The notes: generated by a model from the sequence alone, not told the origin. DNA of 64,000 nt from Bacillus sp. F19 (GCA_023823795.1 CP085710.1:894001-958000), one strand, 5' to 3'. Shown: positions 8,665 to 17,945, counted from the stretch's first letter. Numbers and translations are program-made.

Positions 8665-9186
8665 TTATTCAACAGCGATGTTAGAACGCTTCAATATAGT
8701 CTGTACAATCGGATAAATGAAAACCATTGCGATGGTATTAAGGGCAACTGTCGGCAAGACAACTGCTATGAATAATGCCATAAATCCTGCACCGCCCGGA
8801 AGACCGACAATGAATAATGCGGCTGTCAGGAAAACAGTACCGGAAACAAGTGTTCCGACCGCTGTCAGGATTCCTGCTCCAGCAGTGGATGCAGCAAATT
8901 TCTTAATTCCAATAACTAAAAGATAAAAAACAAATGCAGTCACAAATTTATCAATGACATTCGGCAGAAGTCCGCCTGGAAAACTAGTTGTTAAACCGGA
9001 CAGGACACCAGTAACGGCTCCAAGTAAAAACACATTGCGAATGTTTGGGAACAGCAGGATGCCTAAGAACATCATAGTGAGCATCATATCTGGCTTCATT
9101 CCACTGAAAAAGGGCGGGATAATTCCGTGCAATGCCAGTCCCATTGCGACAAATAAAGATAAAACGACTAAAACTTTTGTATTCAT
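8665..9186 (-). CDS. trpP: Tryptophan transporter TrpP
   Basis: 173 residues (B. subtilis TrpP 172) with five to six membrane helices, including the SFPGGLLPN and IVGLPGGAG loops. It imports tryptophan across the cytoplasmic membrane. The assignment is strengthened by its leader: a run of GAG/TAG triplets with 2-3 base spacers covers the ribosome-binding region, the signature of control by TRAP (see the separate entry). It lies downstream of serC on the same strand but separated by 116 bases. Confidence 0.93.
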   Translation of the reverse strand: MNTKVLVVLSLFVAMGLALHGIIPPFFSGMKPDMMLTMMFLGILLFPNIRNVFLLGAVTGVLSGLTTSFPGGLLPNVIDKFVTAFVFYLLVIGIKKFAASTAGAGILTAVGTLVSGTVFLTAALFIVGLPGGAGFMALFIAVVLPTVALNTIAMVFIYPIVQTILKRSNIAVE

Positions 9187-9188
9187 TT

Positions 9189-9212
9189 CTCAACTCTCCT
9201 CAGACTAAGCTC
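9189..9212 (-). promoter_or_regulatory. TRAP-binding triplet repeats over the trpP ribosome site
   Basis: Reading the minus strand: GAG-CT-TAG-TCT-GAG-GA-GAG-TT-GAG-AA-ATG. Five triplets with 2-3 base spacers end two bases before the start codon and include the Shine-Dalgarno. A sixth GAG lies 11 bases upstream and a TAG occurs just inside the gene. In B. subtilis tryptophan-bound TRAP (MtrB) blocks translation of trpP through such triplets. Confidence 0.85.
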
Positions 9213-9302
9213 TTATTTTTGAACTCCCCAATAATGACCTATGTCTTATTGCAGGAGAACTTACAAAAAGTATAACAGGTATTTCAGACCTTGTAAAAAA
9301 AA

Positions 9303-10379
9303 TTATTCGTGCTTTTTCTGGAATTCAGACATGAACTCAGCAAGTGCCTCGCACGCTTCTAGCGGCACAGCATTATAAATGGAAGCCCTGCAGCCCCCAA
9401 TCGACCGGTGTCCGCCAAGACCTGAAAAGCCTTTTTCAATGGATTCTTTTAGAAAAGCTTTCGTTAAATTTTCATCTTTAAGAGTAAAAGTAACATTCAT
9501 TGCTGATCGGCTATCCTTTTTTGCGTGTCCCTTATAGAAGCCGCCGCTTTGGTCGATGCACGAATAAAGCAGGCTTGCTTTTTTCTTATTCAGATCTTCA
9601 ATCGCTTTTAAACCGCCTTTATCCTGCATCCACTCCAGAACAAGGGAAAGCATGTAAATCGCAAATGTAGGAGGTGTATTGTAAAGGGAATTCTGCTTTG
9701 AATGTGTGCTGTACTTCAAAATAGCAGGGATACCCTCATTTGCATTCTCCAGCATTTCTTTTTTTACTATGACGACTGTAACACCTGAAGTGCCAAGGTT
9801 TTTTTGTGCTCCGGCATAAATAAGCGAGAAACGGCTGACGTCAATTTCCCTGCTCATGATGTCGCTTGACATGTCTGCAATTAAAGGCAGTTTTGTAGAA
9901 GGGAATTTTCTCCACTGTGTGCCGTAAATTGTGTTGTTTGAGGTTAAGTGTATATAGCTTCCTTCTTCAGGATCCTCAAAGCTTTCCGGGATATATGTAT
10001 AACGATCTTCTTTACTTGTTGCAATGATAGTCGTGCTTCCGAGTTTGCCTGCTTCTGATTGTGCTTTTTCAGACCAGACTCCGCTCATGATGAAATGGGC
10101 AGAAGACCCGCCTTTTAAAAAGTTCATCGGAATCATAGCAAACTGAAGGCTGGCCCCGCCTTGAAGAAATAGCACTTCATAATCCTCAGGGATCTCCATC
10201 AGTTCTCTCAATAAAGAGACAGCGCGGTTGTGAACTTCTGCATAAGGTTTGCTTCTGTGGCTCAGCTCCATGACTGACATGCCTGTTCCGTTAAAATCAA
10301 CTAGTTCGCTTTGCGCTTTTTCCAAAACAACAAGAGGGATTGCTGCTGGCCCTGCGTTAAAGTTATACGTTCTTTTCAT
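9303..10379 (-). CDS. serC: Phosphoserine aminotransferase
   Basis: 358 residues, class-V PLP aminotransferase. The N-terminal FNAGPAAIP motif and the PLP-binding lysine K193 (GAQKNLG) are present, as are the C-terminal GHRSIGGCRAS phosphate-binding residues. It converts 3-phosphohydroxypyruvate to phosphoserine in serine biosynthesis (and the analogous pyridoxal-pathway intermediate in some bacteria). ATG 10379 is preceded by AGGAGTG. Cytosolic. Confidence 0.96.
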   Translation of the reverse strand: MKRTYNFNAGPAAIPLVVLEKAQSELVDFNGTGMSVMELSHRSKPYAEVHNRAVSLLRELMEIPEDYEVLFLQGGASLQFAMIPMNFLKGGSSAHFIMSGVWSEKAQSEAGKLGSTTIIATSKEDRYTYIPESFEDPEEGSYIHLTSNNTIYGTQWRKFPSTKLPLIADMSSDIMSREIDVSRFSLIYAGAQKNLGTSGVTVVIVKKEMLENANEGIPAILKYSTHSKQNSLYNTPPTFAIYMLSLVLEWMQDKGGLKAIEDLNKKKASLLYSCIDQSGGFYKGHAKKDSRSAMNVTFTLKDENLTKAFLKESIEKGFSGLGGHRSIGGCRASIYNAVPLEACEALAEFMSEFQKKHE

Positions 10380-10490
10380 GGGAAAATGACACTCCTTACT
10401 TTGTCGCGTTGCATGATTAAATACTTTTTATTATCCTAACATGAAATAGGGGGGTGGAGTCGGAATTTTAAAAAAATATTACAATCAACA

Positions 10491-10513
10491 AAAAAAACCC
10501 GCATGATGCGGGG
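10491..10513 (-). terminator. Terminator of hit
   Basis: On the minus strand CCCGC-ATCAT-GCGGG followed by seven T, immediately after the hit stop codon. Confidence 0.85.
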
Positions 10514-10514
10514 G

Positions 10515-10940
10515 TTAGAGCAAGCCTTCCTGAATGGATGAAGCGATTTGCTTTAAGTCTTCTGGCGTATATTCTTCTGTATGCGTTTTCCAGACAGCGC
10601 CAAATCCATCACCCTTTCCATAGCGGGGAATCAGGTGAATATGGTAGTGAAACACTGATTGTCCGGCTTTTTCGCCGTTATTATTAAGAATATTCATGCC
10701 GATAGGCTCGAATTGTTTTTTAATGGAATTTGCGATTTTTGGAACGGCTTCAAATACATTTCGTGCGATATCCGGTGTTAGCTCATAAATATTTTCTTTA
10801 TGTACTTTTGGAATAACCAGTGTATGTCCTTTTGTCACTTGACTAATATCCAAAAAAGCAACTACATGTTCGTTTTCAAAAACCTTTGCACTCGGAATCT
10901 CTCCGTTTACAATTTTACAGAAAATACATCCGCTCATCAT
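10515..10940 (-). CDS. hit: HIT-family nucleotide hydrolase/transferase
   Basis: 141 residues. The histidine triad HYHIH (98-102) with the preceding FHYHIHLIPR is intact, and the N-terminal CIFC pair (C5, C8) can bind zinc. HIT proteins of this class hydrolyse nucleoside phosphoramidates or dinucleotides in the cytosol. ATG 10940 or the adjacent ATG 10937 can serve as start; AAAGGGATG lies upstream. Position next to ecsA matches B. subtilis, where hit is divergent from the ecs operon. Confidence 0.93.
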   Translation of the reverse strand: MMSGCIFCKIVNGEIPSAKVFENEHVVAFLDISQVTKGHTLVIPKVHKENIYELTPDIARNVFEAVPKIANSIKKQFEPIGMNILNNNGEKAGQSVFHYHIHLIPRYGKGDGFGAVWKTHTEEYTPEDLKQIASSIQEGLL

Positions 10941-11016
10941 GTTTCATCCCTTTCTCAATATAAACTGAATCTTAACCGTATTTTACCATAAATAATTGAG
11001 GGATAAAATCACTTAA

Positions 11017-11090
11017 GAAAAGCGCAAGCGCCTTTTTGCGAAGGCATGGCGGATTCGTTCTGACTGAGGAGTCAGGCGCTTTTGCTAGCC
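11017..11090 (-). repeat. Dispersed palindromic repeat, copy near hit
   Basis: Starts with GAAAAGCGCAAGCGCC, the reverse complement of the end of the copy at 30807-30893, and contains GACTGAGGAGTCAGGCGC. It belongs to the same family as the array at 20895-21510, inverted. Confidence 0.7.
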
Positions 11091-11131
11091 ATCAATTCGC
11101 AGCCTTTTCACTTTCCTAAAGTTAAAAAGAA

Positions 11132-11158
11132 ACAGGATGATCAAAAAGATCATCCTGT
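11132..11158. repeat. Perfect isolated hairpin
   Basis: ACAGGATGATC-AAAAA-GATCATCCTGT: 11 perfect pairs and a 5-nt loop, with no T-run on either side. Possibly a degraded terminator or part of a decayed repeat. Confidence 0.7.
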
Positions 11159-11340
11159 CCTGCAGAGGAAGCAGCTGGCGCAGCTTAAAGATTAAGGCTC
11201 GCAAAACTCTTTGTCATTTCCCTCATTTGCTTGGAAATGAAGGAAAAAAAAGAGTGAATAATCGTTGTTAAACATTGTTCAAAGCAACCATCCCCTAGTT
11301 AAGAAAATCACATAAAGGATAAACTCTTAACAAATCAGTA

Positions 11341-11525
11341 AACGGTCTTTGACGAACACCTCATTCACAAAATGAATTTATATATGAGCATCTATTACGA
11401 AAAGTAACGGCCCGTAGACACCTCATCTCGAAATGGAAATTGATCATCATTTTTTCAATGTTAACTTACTCAAGGATTCCTTAACATAAACTGTCTTTGA
11501 CACACACCTCATTTGAACTGAATGT
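11341..11525. repeat. Three diverged copies of a CACCTCAT motif upstream of ecsA
   Basis: The 709-base gap between hit and ecsA holds three related segments: AACGGTCTTTGACGAACACC (11341), a degenerate one at ~11406 and AACTGTCTTTGACACACACC (11489). Each continues with TCAT(T)-N4-6-AATG. They could be binding sites or worn repeats. The rest of this gap holds only the palindromic repeat, the hairpin and, presumably, the ecsA promoter; no gene is seen. Confidence 0.5.
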
Positions 11526-11649
11526 CTGTGACAGCTGCTTTCCTCTACACTCATTATGATGTCCGGAAAAGAATTGATTATGCATCGTAAATTAGCAAAA
11601 GTGTCGCGTGATTTGTTAAAATAAAAGAAAACGGTGAAGGGACGAAAAC

Positions 11650-12396
11650 ATGAGCTTATTAAAAGTAAATCACCTGACAGGAGGATACACACGTAATCCT
11701 GTCTTAAAAGATATATCATTTGAAATTGAAAAGCACCAAATTGTCGGTCTGATTGGTTTAAACGGAGCCGGAAAAAGCACAACAATCCGTCACGTGATCG
11801 GGTTAATGGAGCCGCATAAAGGAGAAATTGCCATTAACGGCATTTCCTTTCACGAGCAGCCGACTGAATACCGAAGCCAATTTTCATTTATTCCTGAAAC
11901 ACCGATTCTTTATGAGGAATTAACGCTTTATGAGCACTTGGAGCTCACGGCGATGGCGTATGGACTTAGTCAGGAAACGTTTAAACAGCGTCTTAACCCA
12001 TTATTGTCTGAATTCAGAATGGAAAAAAGACTAAAATGGTTCCCAAGTCATTTTTCAAAAGGCATGAAGCAAAAAGTCATGATTATGTGTGCGTTTTTAG
12101 TTGAGCCTGAGCTCTACATTATTGACGAGCCATTTGTCGGATTGGATCCGCTCGCTATCAATGCCCTGCTTGAGATGATGAACAAAGCGAAAAAAGACGG
12201 AGCGGGAATTTTAATGTCAACACATATTTTAGCAACAGCGGAACGCTACTGTGATGCGTTTATTATTCTACATAATGGAAAAATCAGAGCAAAAGGGTCG
12301 CTTGAGGAGCTCCGGTCGGAGTTTGGAATGAGGGACGCGACGCTTGATGATTTGTATATCCAGCTCACGAAGGAAGATCAAAATGAGCAGCATTGA
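11650..12396 (+). CDS. ecsA: ABC transporter ATP-binding protein EcsA
   Basis: 248 residues. Walker A GLNGAGKST (36-44), signature FSKGMKQ (135-141) and Walker B YIIDE (156-160) are intact. EcsA drives the EcsAB transporter, which affects protein secretion, regulated intramembrane proteolysis and competence in Bacillus. GAAGGGA precedes the ATG. Gene order ecsA-ecsB-ecsC is as in B. subtilis, with a 14-base overlap into ecsB. Confidence 0.95.
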   Translation: MSLLKVNHLTGGYTRNPVLKDISFEIEKHQIVGLIGLNGAGKSTTIRHVIGLMEPHKGEIAINGISFHEQPTEYRSQFSFIPETPILYEELTLYEHLELTAMAYGLSQETFKQRLNPLLSEFRMEKRLKWFPSHFSKGMKQKVMIMCAFLVEPELYIIDEPFVGLDPLAINALLEMMNKAKKDGAGILMSTHILATAERYCDAFIILHNGKIRAKGSLEELRSEFGMRDATLDDLYIQLTKEDQNEQH

Positions 12397-13612
12397 TCAG
12401 ATTTGGAAAACCCGATTAGAGGCTCATCTAAAAGAAGTGCAGTCTTATACAAAATATATGTTTAATGACCATTTAATTTTTGTTCTTGTATTCTTGGGAG
12501 CAGGCGGTGCTCTATCTTATCAGGAGTGGCTGAAATCAATGCCAGATGACTTTCCGGTACTTGCGATATTAACGGCTGTATTTGCTCTTATTATTACGGC
12601 ATCGAGTGTCCGGACGCTCTTAAAAGAACCTGATTTAGTTTTTCTTTTGCCGCTGGAAGAAAAAATGGCCGGCTATTTCCAAAAAGCTCTTGTATACAGT
12701 TTCTTTAGTCAGATGTATGTGTTTTTAATCGCAGCATTAGTCCTCGCACCCATGCTGTTCAGGGCTGAGAGCTTAACCGGGACAGACTACCTGATTATCT
12801 GTATTCAAATCATTCTTGTAAAAGGCTGGAATTTAATGCTGAATTTTAGAATATCCTTTTATACTGAGCGGTCAGCCAAAATATATGATTTTATTGTACG
12901 TCTGGCAATAAATGCATTAACTATTTTCTTTTTGCTGTCAAAGGCCTATATTTACGTATTCATTATGTATGGGGTTATGGCAGTGCTCTGCATTTATTTT
13001 CACAAAGCCACAAAAGCAAAAGGAGTTAAATGGGAAAAGCTGATTGACCTGGAGCTTGAGAAAAAGCAGTCCTTCTATAGAATCGCAAACCTCTTTACAG
13101 ATGTTCCAAAGCTAAAGAAAAAAGCAAAGCGCAGAAAGTATTTAGACGGACTGCTTGCGTTTGTTAAATACAAACAGGAAAGCATGTACAGTTATTTATA
13201 TACAAGGGCATTCTTTCGTTCCAATGATTATCTGGGCATCTTTTTGCGTCTGACAATTATCGGGGGAATCGTCCTCTATATTATCCCTACAAATCAGTTT
13301 AGTGTGCTGGCGATAGCCATTCTTGTTCTCTATTTAACCGGGATTCAAATGATCGGTCTTTATAAGCATTACGACATGCTTGCTCTGCCGGACTTATATC
13401 CGGTTCAGCCGCAGTTTAAAAAAGCAAAATTCCTTAAACTGCTGTTTATCATGGTAATAAGCCAGCACGTGATATTAACTCTGATCGCTCTGCTTTCGGG
13501 GAATATCATCCCTGCTCTAAGTCTCTTTGCAGCCGGATTTATTTTTGCCTATGGGTTTGTTTATCTTTATGTGAAATCAAGGCTGGTGAAAATGGATGCC
13601 AGCGTATTCTAG
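12383..13612 (+). CDS. ecsB: ABC transporter permease EcsB
   Basis: 409 residues (B. subtilis 408) with about eight membrane helices in clusters and a large basic cytoplasmic loop (KKKAKRRK, near residue 245). Integral membrane partner of EcsA. The frame extends to 12344, but that would place the start well inside ecsA; ATG 12383 follows AAGGAAG and overlaps the end of ecsA by 14 bases, a typical coupled start. Confidence 0.93.
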   Translation: MSSIDQIWKTRLEAHLKEVQSYTKYMFNDHLIFVLVFLGAGGALSYQEWLKSMPDDFPVLAILTAVFALIITASSVRTLLKEPDLVFLLPLEEKMAGYFQKALVYSFFSQMYVFLIAALVLAPMLFRAESLTGTDYLIICIQIILVKGWNLMLNFRISFYTERSAKIYDFIVRLAINALTIFFLLSKAYIYVFIMYGVMAVLCIYFHKATKAKGVKWEKLIDLELEKKQSFYRIANLFTDVPKLKKKAKRRKYLDGLLAFVKYKQESMYSYLYTRAFFRSNDYLGIFLRLTIIGGIVLYIIPTNQFSVLAIAILVLYLTGIQMIGLYKHYDMLALPDLYPVQPQFKKAKFLKLLFIMVISQHVILTLIALLSGNIIPALSLFAAGFIFAYGFVYLYVKSRLVKMDASVF

Positions 13613-13626
13613 GGTAAAGGCAGCTG

Positions 13627-14340
13627 ATGCAGGTGATATATGAAAAACAACTGGAAGAGGATTTATTTCAGTGGAAAAAGAAATTGATTAGAAAGTCCTC
13701 CATGCTTGAACGTGTTTCTAAAAAAACACAAATGAAGATTAATGAGCACATTCCGGAAAAAGTCCATGCAATCATTACGGAGAGCATTAAAAAGATGGTG
13801 CAGGCAACACTCGCGGGATCAAACCTCACAACAAGCGAAAAGAAGCTGGAAGGACTGACACTTGAAGAAAAAGAAAAGAAAGTCAGGCAAACTATCGGCA
13901 CCTTCCAAAAGACTGCTGCCGTAGAAGGAGCAGGAACCGGGGCCGGCGGAATTTTCGGGTCGGCTGCTGACTTTCCTTTACTCCTTGGCATTAAAATGAA
14001 GTGCTTATTTGAAATTGCGACTTTATACGGGTTTGACCCTAAACAATATGAAGAGAGACTGTTTTTACTCTATGTCTTTCAATTGGCTTATTCCAGTGAC
14101 GAACATCGAAGAAATACGTTCGAGCTGATTGAAATCTGGGACAAAAGAAAAAATGAACTGAAAGAGATTGACTGGCAAACCTTTCAGCAGGAATACAGAG
14201 ATCACATTGACCTTGTCAAACTGCTGCAGATCATGCCGGGAATCGGCGCAGTTGTCGGCGGTGTAGCGAACTACCACCTTGTCCGGCATTTAGGTGAAAC
14301 GGCAATGAATTGTTATCGGCTTCGAATTATGAATAAATGA
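13627..14340 (+). CDS. ecsC: EcsC family protein
   Basis: 237 residues (B. subtilis 236). The EcsC domain includes a Gly-rich stretch (EGAGTGAGGIFGSAADFP, ~99-116) and a second one near the C-terminus (MPGIGAVVGGVANY). No signal peptide. It is the last gene of the ecs operon, 14 bases after ecsB; the role is unknown. A perfect terminator follows at the stop codon. Confidence 0.93.
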   Translation: MQVIYEKQLEEDLFQWKKKLIRKSSMLERVSKKTQMKINEHIPEKVHAIITESIKKMVQATLAGSNLTTSEKKLEGLTLEEKEKKVRQTIGTFQKTAAVEGAGTGAGGIFGSAADFPLLLGIKMKCLFEIATLYGFDPKQYEERLFLLYVFQLAYSSDEHRRNTFELIEIWDKRKNELKEIDWQTFQQEYRDHIDLVKLLQIMPGIGAVVGGVANYHLVRHLGETAMNCYRLRIMNK

Positions 14341-14341
14341 A

Positions 14342-14371
14342 AAGAGTGCGATTTTAAATCGCACTCTTTTG
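14342..14371. terminator. Bidirectional terminator, ecsC / yhaA
   Basis: Perfect stem AAAGAGTGCGATTT/AAATCGCACTCTTT between converging genes. Confidence 0.9.
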
Positions 14372-14382
14372 GATTCTAATAC

Positions 14383-15582
14383 TTATTTCTCAACCGAAAC
14401 AGCATTGTGTTCAGACTGATAAGTCAATAATGCCAGACTGAATGTTTTTGCTGCGATCAGCATAGCTTTTTCATCAATATCGAATTTAGGATGATGGTGA
14501 GGATAAGCTGTTTCTGAATAAGTTGGTTTCGCTCCAGTGAAAAAGAACGTGCCTTTAACATGCTGCAGATAATAAGCAAAGTCTTCGCCGCCCATTTGCA
14601 TTGGGCTTTCTTCGACAATTTGAACACCGGGCACTTTTGAAGCAAGATCTGCAAGCAGCTCTGTTTCCTCGCGGTGATTGACTACAGCGGGGTAGCCTCT
14701 CTCAAAATGATATTCGTAGTCAGCGTCATAAAGGGCGCAGGAAGCTTTGACCACACGTTCAATTTCTTCCTCAATCAAAGTTCGCACATCTTCCTCAAAA
14801 GTACGGACCGTTCCAATCAGTACCGCAGAATCTGCAATGACATTAAAAGGATTTTCAGCCACAAAGGATCCGACAGAGACGACCGCTGAATGAACTGGAT
14901 CAACTTTTCTGCTCACAATCTGCTGCAGGTTCAGGACAAGCTGGGAGCCGATAACAACTGCATCTTTCGTTTTATGAGGCTGTGCGCCATGTCCGCCTTT
15001 TCCATTTATCGTAATCTGGAACCGATCGGAAGCAGCCATGATAGGGCCAACACGATATTGAATTTTCCCGGTTGGTTCTCCTGCCCATAAATGAGTTCCG
15101 AAGATGACATCAACCCCGTCTAAGCAGCCGTCTTCAATCATGGAAACCGCTCCGCCCGGTGCATATTCTTCAGCATGCTGATGAATAAATACTACGCTGC
15201 CTTCAAGAGTACTGCTGTGTTTATGTAATATCTTTGCTAGTATAAGTAATGCTGCTGTGTGGCCATCGTGGCCGCAGGCATGTGCTACACCCGGGACAGT
15301 CGATTTATAAGGAACATCTTTTTCATCCCCTATAGGAAGTGCGTCAAAATCGGCGCGGAGAGCAATGGTCTTTCCAGGCAAATCACCTTTTATAACAGCA
15401 ACGACTCCGTTTCCGCCTACACCTGTTCTGGCTTCAATGCCAAGCTTGTGATAAAACTCGGCGATGAAGGCTGCTGTTTTGAATTCCTGGAATGAAACCT
15501 CCGGATGCATATGAAGGTAGCGTCTGATCTCCACCATTTCTTCAAAGCTCGCATCTAAATCTGAACATATGTCAGTGTACAA
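14383..15582 (-). CDS. yhaA: M20-family amidohydrolase YhaA
   Basis: 399 residues, close to B. subtilis YhaA. Metal-binding motifs of the M20 aminoacylase/amidohydrolase family are present: ACGHDGH (C103, H105), HQHAEEY (E138/E139) and MGGEDFAYY near the end. It should hydrolyse an N-acyl amino acid or similar amide in the cytosol; the substrate is not predictable. The frame extends to ATG 15621 but no ribosome site precedes it, while GAAAGGA stands eight bases before TTG 15582, so TTG is preferred. Confidence 0.85.
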   Translation of the reverse strand: MYTDICSDLDASFEEMVEIRRYLHMHPEVSFQEFKTAAFIAEFYHKLGIEARTGVGGNGVVAVIKGDLPGKTIALRADFDALPIGDEKDVPYKSTVPGVAHACGHDGHTAALLILAKILHKHSSTLEGSVVFIHQHAEEYAPGGAVSMIEDGCLDGVDVIFGTHLWAGEPTGKIQYRVGPIMAASDRFQITINGKGGHGAQPHKTKDAVVIGSQLVLNLQQIVSRKVDPVHSAVVSVGSFVAENPFNVIADSAVLIGTVRTFEEDVRTLIEEEIERVVKASCALYDADYEYHFERGYPAVVNHREETELLADLASKVPGVQIVEESPMQMGGEDFAYYLQHVKGTFFFTGAKPTYSETAYPHHHPKFDIDEKAMLIAAKTFSLALLTYQSEHNAVSVEK

Positions 15583-15672
15583 AAATCTCATCCTTTCTTT
15601 TTTAAGACTTATATTCATCAAATCACTAATAAGATAAAATAAATACAGATATTACAATAAATTCTAGATAAA

Positions 15673-16245
15673 TTGTTTGAAAATTACAAGAATAATGTTT
15701 GGAAAGGGGTAGCATATTTTCTTATTCTCACAGTCGGAATCATTCTTTCGATGGATACTGCATTTACAAAGCAGGCAGATGCAGATGCGCGTGAGGCAGT
15801 TTCATGGGTTCACAATTCAAATTTCCTGCTTTCTTTTTTAGATGGTATAGGATTCCTTGCTTTGAAAACAGGAATAATAAGCTTACTGGCTCTTGCCGCT
15901 ATCTTACTAGCACTTTTATATAAGCACCCCTTGCATATAGAAGAAGGCTTCAGTTTTCCAAGCAGGCATGCGATGGTCGGAGTTATTTTCTATGGATTTT
16001 TAATCTATTTGCTTGCAGGGAAAATAGCATCAGCAGCAGTAAGAAGGTGGCTTTACGCTGCTGTCGGCATTCTGATGCTGCTGATCGGCATGAGCAGAGT
16101 TGTCACGAATGCTCATTTTTTATCTGATGTGATTAGCGGATATTTCATTGGTCTGATTTGTTTAATTTTTGTGATTGCGGATTATGAAAAACTGAATGAA
16201 TTTCTTTCTGCTGCAAGAAGCAAAAAGAGCGGCGTATCTGTTTGA
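15673..16245 (+). pseudogene. PAP2-superfamily phosphatase with catalytic motif 1 deleted
   Basis: 190 residues with membrane helices and two of the three PAP2 motifs: FSFPSRHAM (motif 2, where the family usually has PSGH) and SRVVTNAHFLSD (motif 3). The expected segment with motif 1 (KxxxxxxRP) is missing: the sequence passes directly from LLYK to HPLHIEEGFSFPS, about 30 residues shorter than relatives. The only start is TTG 15673 with no recognisable ribosome site. The frame itself is intact, so it may be a shortened expressed protein, but loss of the substrate-binding motif suggests it is inactive. Confidence 0.55.
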
Positions 16246-16266
16246 AACAGTTCGGACGCAATTCAC

Positions 16267-16297
16267 AGAGGCACTCTTTCGGGTGTGCCTCTCTTTA
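16267..16297 (+). terminator. Terminator after the PAP2 gene
   Basis: AGAGGCAC-loop-GTGCCTCT followed by CTTTAT. Confidence 0.75.
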
Positions 16298-16338
16298 TAT
16301 GCTGATCTTATCTCTGGATGCTGGTCATTTTAAGCTTT

Positions 16339-16391
16339 GGTGGATAAATTTCGTAAATTCGGTTGATAAAAGTCAATTATAGGTGGATAAA
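16339..16391. repeat. Three GGTGGATAAA repeats, 21-22 bp apart
   Basis: GGTGGATAAA at 16339, GGTTGATAAA at 16361 and GGTGGATAAA at 16382, between the PAP2 terminator and the end of yhfA. Confidence 0.6.
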
Positions 16392-16421
16392 TAAAACTTG
16401 GGACGTTCCTTTTCTTTCTAT

Positions 16422-17807
16422 TTATATAAGAAACATAGCCACAATCGTTGTCACAATCAACCCAATGGTCACAGGCAGAATATTTCGTCTTGCGAGTTCA
16501 AATGGATCGACTCCGCAAATGGCAGCAGCGGGAATCAGCGCCCATGGAATGAGTGTTCCGCCTCCCACCCAGATGGCTGTGACTTGGCCTAATGCGGTTA
16601 AAGCAGCAGCTCCCGTACCAATTGCTGTGGCAAACAAGCTGGCTATTGAGCCTGCAAGCGATATACCTGAAAACCCAGAGCCATCAAGACCTGTAAGCAC
16701 ACCAACACCAGTCAGTGTAATAGCACCGATTTCTTTTGTTAATGGAACAACAGATGCGAGAGCAACCCCGAGGTCATTGACTATTCCATGTGAAGTTTTT
16801 GGCAAAAAGTCCCCGACAATTCTTATAAATCCGGCATCTCCCAGATAAAAGAAAGCTGCAATCGGAATGACAGGGCCAAACACCTTAAAGCCAAACTGAA
16901 ACCCTTCAATCATGTATCCGGTTGTTTTTTCAAGACTTTCATTTTTATGGGCAAGCAAACAAACGGAAAGCAGAATCACAAGCGCTGTTCCTCCGATTAA
17001 AGCTGTTGCATCTTCGCCCTGCAAGTTAAGCTTAACCATTAGAAGAATATCAATCACAAATAATATAGGGATAAACAAGGCCATAAACAGTTTCATCCTG
17101 CCTGTCAGCAGCTGCATTTTTTTCTCAGCAGAGATTGGCATTGTTAGAGAAGGGAAAGGCTTTCCAAGCTTCATATCTCTCATTAAGAAGCAATATGCTG
17201 TTAAGGTTGTAACTGCCCCCATAACAATAACGAGCGGAATGGACGCGCTGATTACATCAGTAATCGGAAGACCGGCTGCATCTGAAGTGAGTTTTGGAGC
17301 GGCTTGAATGACAAAGTCGCCTGAGAGAGCAATTCCATGGCCGAATAAGTTCATGGCCATTGCTACCCCTAATGCCGGGAGACCTGTTTTAATGGCAACA
17401 GGAAGCAGTACGGCGCCAATCAGGGCAACAGCGGGCGAAGGCCAGAAAAACCAAGAAATCGTCATCATTAATAGTCCAATTGTCCAGTAGGCAAGCGTTG
17501 GATTGCGAATGATTTTCGTGAATGGCGACACCATGGATTCGTTGATTCCGGTTATTTCTAAAATCTTGCTCATTGAAACAATGATAGAGATAACAAGGAT
17601 TGTCGGGAGCAGCTCAGTAATAGCATAAATGAAGCTGTTAAAGACACTTGTAATTGAATGACTTATAGAGTGGCTTGCAACAAAAGAAATGACAATGATT
17701 CCAATAATGCTGATCACTGTTGTATCTCTTCTAAAAAGCATAAAGCCTATGATGCTTATAATAAAAAATACATAAAACCAATGTATGAGCGTTAACTCAG
17801 CTCCCAT
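16422..17807 (-). CDS. yhfA: Putative transporter YhfA
   Basis: 461 residues (B. subtilis YhfA about 463), with some twelve hydrophobic segments and hairpin-like re-entrant stretches (FWPSPAVALIGAVLLP; GLDGSGFSGISLAGSIASL), typical of the ion-transporter superfamily that includes citrate and Na+/H+ carriers. Substrate unknown. The frame extends to 17861, but AGGAGTGATTACT before ATG 17807 is a clear ribosome site. Position after yhaA matches B. subtilis. Confidence 0.8.
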   Translation of the reverse strand: MGAELTLIHWFYVFFIISIIGFMLFRRDTTVISIIGIIVISFVASHSISHSITSVFNSFIYAITELLPTILVISIIVSMSKILEITGINESMVSPFTKIIRNPTLAYWTIGLLMMTISWFFWPSPAVALIGAVLLPVAIKTGLPALGVAMAMNLFGHGIALSGDFVIQAAPKLTSDAAGLPITDVISASIPLVIVMGAVTTLTAYCFLMRDMKLGKPFPSLTMPISAEKKMQLLTGRMKLFMALFIPILFVIDILLMVKLNLQGEDATALIGGTALVILLSVCLLAHKNESLEKTTGYMIEGFQFGFKVFGPVIPIAAFFYLGDAGFIRIVGDFLPKTSHGIVNDLGVALASVVPLTKEIGAITLTGVGVLTGLDGSGFSGISLAGSIASLFATAIGTGAAALTALGQVTAIWVGGGTLIPWALIPAAAICGVDPFELARRNILPVTIGLIVTTIVAMFLI

Positions 17808-17945
17808 AGTAATCACTCCTGTATATGCCTGAATTTCTGTAATACAGGTTATGTCCGGCATAGCAGGGGGGGATTGTTAATTTATAAAGAATAGGGGGCA
17901 GTATTTTAGTAGAATGCTGTCATTTCCAAGGAAATATTGTCACAA

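Noticed and set aside
8390-8716. 108-codon plus-strand frame over the small membrane gene
   Set aside because: It runs through the bidirectional terminator and into trpP antisense; the 63-codon TTG frame has the ribosome site.
16363-17490. Plus-strand frames of 60-161 codons
   Set aside because: Shadows of yhfA on the minus strand.
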